A program made the translations under genes and the position numbers. Under the pieces are notes generated by a model. That model was given only the letters and a program-made list of their open reading frames with translations, searched no databases and was not told the DNA's origin. DNA of 64,000 bases from Azolla caroliniana (taxonomy: Eukaryota; Polypodiophyta). The first letter of the stretch is position 1. Each line of letters starts with the position of its first letter. The DNA lies in the NCBI GenBank assembly GCA_043228905.1, contig JBHGNT010000020.1, forward strand, positions 7,812,001 to 7,876,000, given 5' to 3'. Below are positions 35,558 through 45,775 of this stretch, in pieces.

Positions 35558-35605
35558 CTTCCCCTAATTTCTCTAATTCTAACTACTCAATAACAGAACA
35601 CTAGA

Positions 35606-35860
35606 AGTAATGATCGATGGAAGGGGATCATTCTAGGAAATGGTCAATTGTAAACAAACAAAACCTTAGACATCTAGTTGCTCAACCCCAAAAAGAAAGC
35701 TATTGGGACTAGAAGCCATAAATCGGATGTGTGGAGAACATATCTCTTCATATAGGAGGAGGATGATGCTAAATGTGAGAGAAGAAGCACGGTCTGTCAG
35801 GGATGAGTTGAATCTTAGCCAAAATCTCATTGTGCAACTGACAAGAAAACAATAGGAAAG
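35606..35860 (+). pseudogene. Unidentified reading frame, right part
   Basis: After removal of F and one duplication copy the left frame (..DVKDNLE) continues here: VMIDGRGSF, then KLLGLEAINRMCGEHISSYR and NVREEARSVRDELNLSQNLI. There are two TAG codons before a terminal stop. The long shared frame suggests one former coding sequence of unknown family. Confidence 0.35.
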
Positions 35861-36423
35861 TAGTTAAATCGACCCATTTATAAGAAGAGAAGAAGAATGA
35901 CAAAACCAACCAGAAACTGAAGGTAAATTTGAAGTTGAACCTAAAACTGAAACTGAAGACAAAGCCGGATAGAACCGGCCAGACATCCAGCCCGTTGGAC
36001 AGCCGACGGAGACAGAAGAGATGGTCAATGGACAGAGATGGCGCCAAGCGGAGACAGGGAAGAGAAACCAGGAAGAAGATAGTTGCATGAGAAGAAGAAA
36101 AAGAAAATAAGGAGAAATCAATGCATAATGAAAATGAAGTTGCAGATGCATGAACAGATCGAAGAAGAAAAGAAATGAAGAATGAAAAAAAAAACTGACA
36201 GAGAAAGAGAGAGAAGAAAATAAGAGGGGCATACGAAGTAATTTCACAAACATCTGGGCATCAAGAAGAAAAGGAGAGGGAAATGCAAGAATTTTAAAAA
36301 TTAAAGGGCCTTGAGGGCATACAACCAACTTTGGGTAACTAATAGAATTTCAATAACTGAAGGGCATCGACTGATGAAATAAAAACAAAAACACATACGC
36401 ATGTTCTAGTCGAAGGAGTTCCG
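35861..36423. other. No gene recognised
   Basis: A-rich sequence. The minus-strand frames at 35769-36328 are Phe/Ser-rich by composition and show no domain. Confidence 0.4.
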
Positions 36424-36495
36424 TGTCAGGAATAGTACTGAGGAATTAGTACTAAGAGATGAATATTAGTACTAAGAGGAAAAGAGGGTGTAGAA

Positions 36496-36536
<41 letters not shown>

Positions 36537-36829
36537 TGATGACAGCGATATATTATGTGAAAAGAATATACAAGGATGGCTAGGAGGCTTAAGACTAGCA
36601 TTGAACTGATTTGGTTCAAAATAATGCCTTGTGCCTCCTTTTATAGTGTTCTCGAGAGTACTCCTAAAGTTTCTAGAATGTTCCAAAGGAATCTAGAATA
36701 TACATCAATTTTCTATAGTAAAACTTAAATGAAAATAATATCCTTCATATTACAACATATAGTTTAATCGTCAAGAGCTCGACCCATGTAACATAAGGTC
36801 ATGGGTTCGAGTCTTGTCATATCATGACA
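36424..36829 (-). repeat. 3' LTR of gypsy H
   Basis: 406 bp. On the minus strand it starts TGTCATGATATGACAAG (36829) and ends CTATTCCTGACA (36424). It contains an (AG)n tract (36501-36532) and a TATAAAAGG box (minus, about 36640). Near its start lies a tRNA-like stretch with B-box GGTTCGAGTC (36804-36813, plus strand), comparable to that in the LTRs of G. Confidence 0.8.
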
Positions 36830-36845
36830 TTATGCCCACTTTAAA
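36830..36845 (-). other. Polypurine tract of gypsy H
   Basis: Minus-strand TTTAAAGTGGGCATAA lies directly upstream of the LTR start TGTCATG. It is a weak but correctly placed purine tract. Confidence 0.6.
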
Positions 36846-38733
36846 ACTACGAGTGTCACGAGGCATTTTGGATTGAGGACCCGGTTTGTCTGGATATTGA
36901 CGATGGAGGTCTTCAAGAAGAGCACGAGCATTGGTCACATTCTCTATTGGTTCCCAAGTATGCTTGCTGGGAGTATATCCTAGCCAATTGACTAAATAGT
37001 AGAGCTTGTTGCAAACAATCTTGGAATCAAGGATGGCGGCAACCTCGTACTCAAGTCCATCTTCAAGTTCGATCGGGGGTGGAGATTGTTTAATACGACC
37101 TGGGATGGTGTTGTCTTGATAGGGTTCGAGGAGAGAACTATGAAACACTGGGATGGTTTGTTGAGCGGTTGTAGATGCGTAACCGCTCCAAACCATCCCC
37201 TGCGCAAGGATTTGTGAGTAACTCTGGGGTTTCAAATACACACCACCGGGGGGTGACAGCTTGTATAAGCATAAAATGGTGTAACCTTTGTCGATGAGTG
37301 GACAGAGTTATTTCACGCAAATTCGGCGAAGTGGAGAATATCCACCCAGTCATCTTGATGATAGCTTAGAAAGCACTGAAGATACTGCTCCAGCGTTTGA
37401 TTTGTTCGTTTTGCTTGGCCGTCTGTTTGCGGGTGGTAGCCGGAGGAGAGGTTACAAGTGACCTTGAGAATTTTAAAGAGGTGCTTCCAAAATTTCAAGA
37501 TGAACTGATGATATTATCGAGAAGGCCATGATGCCGACATACTTCACGCATGATAGTTTCAGCGGTTTCTTCATTGGAGATTTCCTTAGTACATGACAGG
37601 AAATGGGCCATCTTCATATATCGATCTACTACTGTTAAGATTGCATCGAATCCCTTAGAGACCAGAAGATCTATGATGAAATCTAGAGCAATGGATTACC
37701 ACGACTTGCTTGGAATTGGTAATGGTTCTAATAAACCATATGGATGATGCCTTGGCATTTTTGCTCTGCAACATACATATATCACAAGTCCAAACTAAAT
37801 CTTCGACAAATTATCGCATATGGGGCCACCAGAATGATCGTTGTACTAAATCTAATGTTTTAGTACCACCAAAATGCCCAAGTGTATATGTGTCATGACA
37901 GTTTTGGACTACTCAAAGGCAACAAGAACCATTAGGAACATACAAGAGTTTCTTAAAGAATAGTAATCCATCATCGCATTCGAATTGTTGATAGTCCATA
38001 CCTGGTTGTTGGGATTGTGAACAAGGTGCTCGAGAGGGATCAAATTGTGCTATAATAGCTTGGGCGAAAGCATCTGTCTTCAAGTCCTCACGTATGGTAT
38101 CGATAACGTGGGAATCGAAGGTCATACCGAAGACCTGCATTGCTTGCAGTCGTGCTGGTCCCAGGATTACTTGATTTTGGTTATTGAAAGCTGGCTCGCT
38201 AGGACGCGGTGCTAGATACGAGCGTCGTGATAATGCATCTGCCTTCCCTTGTTGCTTCCCCGGACGATATGTAATTTTGAAGTCGAAACGAGTGAGGAAT
38301 TGGGCCCACCGAGCTTGACATCGATTTAACACACGAGCATTTTGAAACTAGGCAAGGTTTTTGTGATCACTGAATACGGTGACTTGATGAGAAGATCCCT
38401 CTAGAAAATGCCTCCATTGCATAAAAGAGTCCACTATTGCTAATAGCTCCTTATCATGAATTTCATTGTTGATTTCGGCAGCATCAAACTTGCGTAAGTG
38501 GAAAGCCACAAGATGTAGCTTTTCATCATCGCCTTGTTGTGACAGAATGCTACCCAAGGCGAAATCTGACGCGTCAGCTTCAATGATGAATGGTTTTTCC
38601 TGATCAACATGAGCTAGAATAGGAGCTTATGTAAATGCCTTCTTAAGACTCTCAAAATCCATGCCTGCTTCTTCAAACCAAACGAACAATTGTCCCTTCC
38701 TGGTAAGATGTGTGAGAGTAATCCTATATAAAC
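36846..38733 (-). pseudogene. Gypsy H RNase H, integrase and chromodomain remnant
   Basis: Lower part of H pol. RNase H reads MGSILSQQGDDEKLHLVAFH and HDKELLAIVDSFMQWRHFLE (38557-38400), followed by [20 protein letters not shown] (about 38270). The integrase C-terminal half has LSSGYHPQTDGQAKRTNQTL (37440). The chromodomain LVNWLGYTPSKHTWEPIENV lies at about 36940-37010, followed by a short basic tail. The integrase core between 37500 and 37900 is frameshifted. Confidence 0.8.
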
Positions 38734-39484
38734 TGACGGAAGATCTTCGTTCCTTATGCTCAACGCTCGGCCACAACCAAGCTTAGAATCATACACAAAA
38801 AAAAACGAGAAGTAAATGCACGACACTAAGGAGAGAAAAGGTACACAGAATGTTTACATGGAAAACCCAAACTAAGGGAAAAACCACGGCAACCCACAGG
38901 CTGCAAACTATCACTATGTTGGAATGTACAAACAGTGAGTTCACGGAGGCAACGACCTCGTGCTCACGATCTTCGCCACAGGCGGCGGTTACAACAGAGG
39001 CAGCGACCTCTTTCTCTCTCTCTCTCTCTGTACATTGTTATGCGCTCTAATCTCGTGCAAAATAGGAATGACAACAACAATAACTAAAAGTTTGCCCTAA
39101 GTCATATTTATACTAATATGACTTTTCGGCTATTTACAAATATAGCCTCGATGGACTCTCATAAACATATTTATGAATATGTCTCTTCATCCGGTTCTCA
39201 CCAGGTCTGCACCATCTGGCTCTCCGTAGCAGGGTACTCCTCATCCGGATCTCACCGGTTCTGCACCATCCGGCTCTCCGTAGCCGGGTACTCCTCATCC
39301 GGTTCTCATCGGGTCTGCACCATCCGGCTCTCCGTAGCCGGGTACTCCTCACCCGGTTCTCACCGGGTCTGCGTCATTCGGCTCTCTGTAGCCGGGTACT
39401 CCTCATCCGGTTTCGGCCTCGGCCGAGTTTGTTCATCGGCACTGTTCTTCTCTCTTCCCATCCGGAGGGACCTGTCTCCCAACA
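38734..39484 (-). mobile_element. Solo LTR in gypsy H
   Basis: 751-bp solo LTR of the copia A family with a perfect TAAAC duplication (38729-38733, 39485-39489). It contains four copies of a 54-bp unit (landmarks 39226, 39280, 39334, 39388) and a short (TC)n tract near 39010. It interrupts H within RT, just after FANFYRKF. Confidence 0.9.
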
Positions 39485-39589
39485 TAAACTTGCGGTAGAA
39501 ATTGGCAAAGCCTAAAAAACATTGCACATCTCGCAACGAACGTGGAGTCTGCCACTCTACCATCGTTTTGACCTTAGATGGATCCATGG
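39485..39589 (-). pseudogene. Gypsy H RT fragment between the two insertions
   Basis: Only about 105 bases of H remain here: [20 protein letters not shown] then [13 protein letters not shown], the RT C-terminal connection. The upstream RT continues at 44947 once copia C and one CATGG are removed. Confidence 0.85.
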
Positions 39590-40216
39590 TGTACAAAATA
39601 GTGTAGAATATTGCTCGGCCACAACCGAGTCTTCAATCACTTCAATGAGAATCAAACACAGAAATGGGATATGGGGAGAGAGCACCCGTACACACACAAA
39701 TAATAGAGAGTACACCTGATGTTTGCGTGGAAAACCCTAATTGGGAAAAACAACGAGAGCCCACGGACTCCGAACTATCATTATATGAGAGGAAATACAA
39801 AGTGGAAACACAGAGGCAATGACCTCGTGCTCACGATCTTCGCCAGACGGCGGTTACAATAGAAAGTGCTTGTAGCTACTCGCACGCGTTCTCTCTCTCT
39901 CTCTGTCACTATACAACAGTTATGCACATACAACAATATGACAACAACATTGTCTAACAAAGTGATTGCCCTAAGTCATATTTATATTTATATGAACTTA
40001 GGGTTATTTACAAATATAGCCTCAATAGGCTTACTCAAAACATATTTACAAATATGTCTTCTCTTCCGGCTCTCACCGGGTCCAACCGATCCGGTTTCCA
40101 AATCTCTTACAGTTCTCACCGGGTCCATCCGATCTGATTTCCGGGTCTCTTCCAATTCTCACCGAGTCCTCTTCATTCATCACCGGATCCCATTTGGAGG
40201 GACCGATTTCCCAACA
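39590..40216 (-). repeat. 3' LTR of copia C
   Basis: 627 bp. It starts (minus) TGTTGGGAAATCGGTCCC at 40216 and ends TATTTTGTACA at 39590. It aligns with the 5' LTR throughout, with scattered base differences. It includes the stem-loop GCTCGG..CCGAG near 39612. Confidence 0.9.
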
Positions 40217-40228
40217 ATCTCCCCCTTC
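40217..40228 (-). other. Polypurine tract of copia C
   Basis: GAAGGGGGAGAT on the minus strand directly precedes the 3' LTR and overlaps the stop codon of the RNase H frame (MPE, TGA). Confidence 0.9.
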
Positions 40229-43200
40229 ACTCTGGCATGGGATGTCTCGCCAACCCGATCCACTTTCGGTACGCGTCCAACTTGTCGGTTGTCAACACCT
40301 TGGTCAGCATATCCGACCCGTTCTCCTTCGTGTGGATCTTCGTCAACACGAACTCTTGATCTTCTACTCTCTCCCGGATACATTGGTACCTCCGCTAGAT
40401 ATGTTTCATTCGGGAATGGTAGGCCGCGTTCTTTGCAAGGTGGATGGCACTTTGACTGTCGTGGTAGAGCCGGTATTCCTCCCAGGCTCTCCGATGAAGT
40501 CCTTCATCCAGATTATCTCCTTGTCGGCTTCTACAGCTGCCATGTACTCCGCCTCCGTGGTTGACAACGCAACCGTCTTCTGCAGCCTCGACTGCCATGA
40601 TACAGCTCCCCCTGCATAAGTCATGACATATCCGAATGTAGACCGGCTAGTATCCGCATCAGCCGACATATCCAAATCCGTGAATCCGTCAAGTTGAGGT
40701 TTACCGGAGCCAAACCGGAGCCACATACTCGAGATGCCTTTCAAGTACCGGAGTATCCACTTGACCGTGTTCCAGTGCTCTTTTCCGGGATTGCTCATGA
40801 ACCGGCTCACCACTCCAACTGCATATCCGATATCCGGTCGGGTACATACCATCGCGTACATCAAGCTCCCGATGGCAGAAGCATATGGTATCTTCATCAT
40901 ATTTGTCTTCTCCGCCTTTGTCCTTGGGCTTTGTTTTCCGGATAGCTTACAGTTTGCCGAAAGTGTCGATCCGACCGGTTTTGCCTCCAACATGTTGAAC
41001 CGTTGAAGCACCTTTGTCGCGTACTTCTCCTATGACAACCACAACAACTTCTTCGACCAGTCCCAGATGATGTGAATTCCCAATATCTATCTTGCCGGAC
41101 CCAAGTCTTTCATTGAGAAGGTCCGGTTCAGAGCCTTCTTCAGCATCCGAATCTTGCCTTGGTCTTGTCCGACGATCAGCATATTATCCACATATAGGAG
41201 GAGTATGAGGAAATCTCCTCCGTCAAATTTCTTCACAAACACGCAGTGATCGGCCTGCATCTTGTGGTACCCTTGGTTGGTCATGAAGGAGTCGAACTTC
41301 CAATACCATTGCCGAGGAGCTTGCATCAATCTATATAAGCTCTTCTTCAGCCGGCACACCAGGTGCTCCTTCCCTTTCTTCTCAAATCCTTCTAGTTGAT
41401 GCACGTAGATCTCTTCTTCGAGGTCGCCATGTAGAAATTCCGTCTTGATGTCTAGTTGCTCTACCTCGAGGTCCATGCTTGCCATTATGCTCAACACCGT
41501 CCGGATGGATGTCATCTTTACTACCGGGGCAAAAGATCTCATCGAAGTTTACTCTCTTCTTCTGCTGGAAACCCTTCACTACAATTCGGGCTTTGTATCT
41601 TGGCGGGTTTCTGGCATCTCCCGGTTTCAGCTTGTACACCCACTTGTTCCGCAGTGCTCTCTTCCCTTTCAGCAACTCTGTCAGTTCATACGTGTGGTTT
41701 GCATGCAAGGAGTCCATCTCATCCTGCATGGCACTCAAACACTTGTAGTTGTAGGTGTCTTTCTTTGCTTCTTTGAAGCTTTCCAGCTCCCCATCATCGG
41801 TTAGCAATACATGCTCTACATCCGGAAATCTCCGGGGGCCTCTTCTCTCTTGGAGAGGGTATCTCCGTCTTTGGTCTTCAGCAACCGGTTCCTCCGTCTA
41901 TTCCGAATCCGATTCGAGATCTTGTCCAGTTCCGGTGTCTTCTTCCTCTTGTTCTTCTTCGGTCGGTTCGGTTTCTTGTCCAAAACCGGCCGGTTCGTCG
42001 AGTGTCCTCCGGTTGCCATCCAACATCCGGTTTTCAACAGGGTAGGTCCATGTGTCCTAAAACCGGTTTTCATTGGATGATCCGGAGTTCTTCTTCTCGG
42101 ACTCCCAGTCGGCAATGGTTCTGTCTTCCATGAAGACTATGTCCCGACTCCGGAACACCTTCTTGTCGACCAAATCCCACACCCGGTAACCGAACTCATC
42201 ATCGTCGTATCCAAGGAATATGCATGGTCTAGACTTCATATCCAGCTTTGCTCTCTTGTCCTTTGCACCATGCACATAGGCAAGACACACAAACACCTTC
42301 AGATGCCGGTAAGATACATCTTTACCGGTCCATACTTTCTGCGGTGAGTCTCCTTCCAAGGGTGTTGAGGGTGATTTGTTTATCACATAGGTCGCCGTCA
42401 TCAGCGCCTCAGCCCAAAACATCTTGGGTAATTTTGCATGTGCCAACATGCTCCAAACTCTCTCCATCATGGTCTGGTTCATCCGTTCAGCGGCAATAAT
42501 ACTCCTCAAACTGCCCCTGGTATTCGGCACGGTGAATTCGAGCCAAATTCCCTTTGATCAATAATACTCCTCAAACTGCCCCTGGTATTCTCCTCTGTTA
42601 TCTACACAAACCACCTTTAGCTTCCGGCCCGTTTCTCTTTCCACTCTCGCGTGGAGCTCCTTGAAGACGGATAGCACCTGATCCTTCGTCTTCAACGGCG
42701 AGACCCACAACTTCCAGTTGTGGTCATTTATGAACGTCACAAAGTACTACGATCCGGCATGTGACTTCGTGTCCACTTCACACAAATCGGTATGCACCAG
42801 CTCCAATGGTGCATTTCGTCTCATCGGTGGTCTTGTCTAGAAGGAGGTTCGATTTTGCTTGCCAGCCAAGCAATCGGTGCACTTCTCAAGTTGCACGTCT
42901 TTCACCTCTAGAATGAGGTTATCTTCGGCAAGCCTTCTCATCCCCTTCTGGCTCATATGACACAACCTCTTGTGCCACAGCTCACCGGTAGTGTTGGATG
43001 CTACGTTCACTTCTTCCCGGCATATCCGGGCATGCATCAGATATAGCATGTTGATCTTCCGGGCTCGAGCCACAATCAAGCTTCCCTTACTGAACTTCAT
43101 GACTCCGTTCCGGATGCTACCCATGTAGCCTTCATCATCTAGCCGACCGGCTGATATCAGGTTTAGTCGAACCTCCAAAACGTGTCGGACATCCTTCAGC

Positions 43201-44291
43201 AACAACTTGCATCCGGTTGATGTCGTCAACAACACATCTCCTATGCCGACAATTCAGCATGTACCTTCTTCATTCCCCATCCGGACACACCTGTGATCTC
43301 CGGCTGTGTAGGATGAGAAGCACCTCTGATCCGGTGTCAGGTGGAATGACACTCCGGAATCGACAACCCACGTTGTCTCGTCGCGGACAAGGTTTAACTC
43401 ATTCTCCTCGGTAATGAGCATCAATTCTTCTTCACTTGTCGTGATCGCCGATGTTCCTTTCCGATCCGGGCCTCTCCAGTCCGAACCGTTTCGGTCTGAA
43501 CTCTTCTTCGAATCGGTGGTGCCGGTTTCTTTCTCTTTCCAAAAATGCCGATAGTTCTTCTGGAAGTGCCCTGGCTTCCCACAGTAGAAGCAAGTAGGCC
43601 TCCCCCTTGACTTCGATCTCGTCCCTGACTTGTCCCGGTTTTGGGGACTCCGATACCGGCCTATTCCCCGGTTCTGGTCATCTTCTGTGACCAAGTCCTT
43701 CGGATCAGTTCCAGACTCCCAGTCCTTCCAACGAGCTTCTTCATCTAGCAAACTTGATTTTACCCTTGCTAGGGACAACTGCTTTCCTTCTGGCCCGGCG
43801 TTGCCCAACGTGACAACTAGCGTCTCCCAACTATCCGGGAGGGAATCGAGCACGAGTAATGTGAGTACCTCATTGGCGAGAGGTACTTCCAACGTGGTTG
43901 CCTGGTGGATTAGTCCCTGGAAGGCATTCATGTGCTCCGCCATACTGGAGTCGTCTTGGTACTGGAGCCTCACTAGCTTCTGGAATACCGAAACCCGATT
44001 AACGGCATTCTTGTTCTAGAACATGATGCCAATCTTCTCCTAGAGTTCATGAGCCTTACTAACTTCATTGAAAATGTTGGACAGACTCATGTCGATGAAG
44101 CACCGGATGTATGCCGTCGTCTTCATATGCATCACCTCCCACACTGTGGCGTCGATCTTATCCGGTCTCTTGTTCCCGAACTGAACCGGCAACCAAAGAT
44201 CTTTAACTACCAACATATCCCTCATCTTCGACTTCCACATTGAGTAGTTGGAGCCGGTGAGCTTGAACATGCCGCCGAACGATTCTTCCAT
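40227..44291 (-). pseudogene. Copia C gag-pol remnant
   Basis: ATG 44291 starts gag (MEESFGGMFKLTGSNYSMWK). Zinc knuckle CFYCGKPGHFQKNY has its last Cys replaced by Tyr (about 43590). Protease is WVVDSGVSFHLT (about 43370), pre-integrase LWHKRLCHMSQKGMRRLAED (about 42950), integrase end FGYRVWDLVDKKVFRSRDIV (about 42150), RT NKWVYKLKPGDARNPPRYKA (about 41630) with LLLYVDNMLIVG (YVDD is YVDN, about 41180). RNase H has LSTTEAEYMAAVEADKEI (about 40530) and the C-terminal GSDMLTKVLTTDKLDA. A 31-bp direct repeat disrupts integrase (about 42495, 42560). The YVDN change would abolish RT activity. Confidence 0.85.
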
Positions 44292-44305
44292 TTCCTGTGT
44301 TGTTT

Positions 44306-44317
44306 GCTCTGATACTA
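44306..44317 (-). other. Primer-binding site of copia C
   Basis: TAGTATCAGAGC on the minus strand lies three bases inside the 5' LTR. It is the initiator-Met site with one G to A change. Confidence 0.9.
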
Positions 44318-44320
44318 GTT

Positions 44321-44941
44321 TGTAAGAAATAGTGTGGAATATTGCTCAACCACAACCGAGTCTTCAATCACTTCAATGAGAATCAAACACAAAAATGGGA
44401 TATGGGGAGAAAGCACATGTACACACACAAATAATAGAGAGTACACCGGATGTTTGCATGGAAAACCCTAATTGGGAAAAACCACGGGAGCCCACGGACT
44501 CCGAACTATCACTATATGAGAGGAAATACAAAGTGGAAACACAGAGGCAATGACCTCGTGCTCGCGATCTTCGCCAAACGGTGGTTACAACAGAAAGTGC
44601 TCGTAGCTACTCTCTCTCTCTCTCTCTCTCTCACTATACAATAGTTATGCACATACAACAATATGACAACAACACTGTCTAACAAAGTGATTGCCCTAAG
44701 TCATATTTATATTTATATGAACTTAGGGCTATTTACAAATATAGCCTCAATAGGCTTACTCAAAACATATTTACAAATATGTCTTCTCTTTCGGTTCTCA
44801 CCGGGTCCAACCGATCCGGTTTCCGGATCTCTCTCGGTTCTCATCGGGTCCATCCGATCCGGTTTCTGGGTCTCTTCCGATTCTCACCGGGTCCTCTTCA
44901 TTCATCACTGGATCCCATCCCGAGGGACCGATTTCCCAACA
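44321..44941 (-). repeat. 5' LTR of copia C
   Basis: 621 bp, minus orientation, from TGTTGGGAAATCGGTCCC (44941) to ATTTCTTACA (44321). It has a (TC)n tract near 44611-44632 and CCGGGTCC-type repeats at 44790-44920. Confidence 0.9.
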
Positions 44942-45775
44942 CATGGAGATGCCTTCCGAGGAAATGACATGGCCTAGAAATTCTACCTATTTGCACCCGA
45001 AACTACATTTTTCCAACTTTGCATAAAGACCATGTTCTCGAAGTCGGTTTAGTACTAATAGTACATGAAAATCATGCTCTTCTTGGGTCTTCGAATAAAC
45101 CAGTAGATCATCCAAATAGATGATCAAACAAACATCCAAGAGATCTCAGAATATATCATTTGCCATGTGTTGGAAGATTGTTGGCGCATTAGTGAGACTG
45201 AATGGCATGACCGTATACTGGAAGTGCCCATATCTTGTGCGAAACACGGTCTTCCATCCATCTCCTGGTCGGATCCGTACGAGGTTATATGCTCCTCATA
45301 AGTCGATCTTTGTGAAGAAACTTGCACCATTGATCCGTTCTAAAAGACTTGAGATAAGGGGAAGTGCATACCTATTCCTGATGGTGACCTTATTCAAGCA
45401 ACGATAATCTACGACGAGACGAAGTGATCCATCCTTTTTCTTGACGAAGAAAATGGGTGCACTGGCTGGAGATTTCGAATGTCGAATGAAACCATTTGCC
45501 AAATTCTCCTCCATATAGGCTCGAAGGACTTCTAGCTCGGTTGGTGACAAATTGTAGATCGGTCCCCATGGTGGCTCTTTTCCCAGTTGTAAATAGATGG
45601 GGCAATCATATGGTCGATGGTGAGGAAGCGTATTGGCTTGTACTTTATCAAACACATCGGCATAATGACGATACTTCTCTGGAAGTTGAACGGTGGACTC
45701 CTCTTTAGTGGTGTTGGAGGGTTTTACTAATACTGTGAAGAGAAACACTTCTTCCTTGCGTCCTTCCTCACGCAA
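44942..45775 (-). pseudogene. Gypsy H RT core
   Basis: RT of H read leftwards: [79 protein letters not shown] then *DLLDVC, the catalytic [11 protein letters not shown], and CK*VEFLGHVISSEGISM. The three stops lie where R (CGA), R (CGA) and Q (CAG) are expected, all C-to-T changes. The [11 protein letters not shown] phrase distinguishes this RT from the DLRSGYHQ type in gypsy F. Confidence 0.85.

Larger units (their letters stand above)
28308..35600 (-). mobile_element. Gypsy chromovirus F, with element G nested in its 5' LTR
   Basis: Complete but decayed Ty3/gypsy element, read leftwards: 5' LTR 33570-35600 (split by G), primer site 33558-33569, gag, protease, RT-RNase H, integrase, chromodomain, polypurine tract 28567-28576, 3' LTR 28308-28566. 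LTRs are short (259 bp). Flanking bases TTGGA (28303) and CTAGA (35601) differ by two transitions, compatible with a mutated target duplication. RT and chromodomain place it among plant chromoviruses; the short LTR suggests the Reina-like group, which is inference. Confidence 0.85.
39590..44941 (-). mobile_element. Complete copia element C with perfect target duplication
   Basis: 5352-bp Ty1/copia element read leftwards: 5' LTR 44321-44941, primer site 44306-44317, gag-pol 44291-40227, polypurine tract 40217-40228, 3' LTR 39590-40216. CATGG flanks it at 39585-39589 and 44942-44946. The insertion lies in the RT of gypsy H. It is structurally whole, but the polyprotein frame contains stops and frameshifts, so it is not autonomous. 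It is the best template for reading the decayed relatives A and B. Confidence 0.95.

Noticed and set aside
35769-36328. Minus-strand ORFs of 92 and 154 codons
   Set aside because: Phe/Ser-rich composition from A-rich DNA on the other strand; no domain and no gene context.
36757-36829. A possible tRNA gene (B box GGTTCGAGTC)
   Set aside because: D and anticodon arms do not fold properly and the stretch lies inside the LTR of gypsy H; treated as a tRNA-like LTR segment instead.
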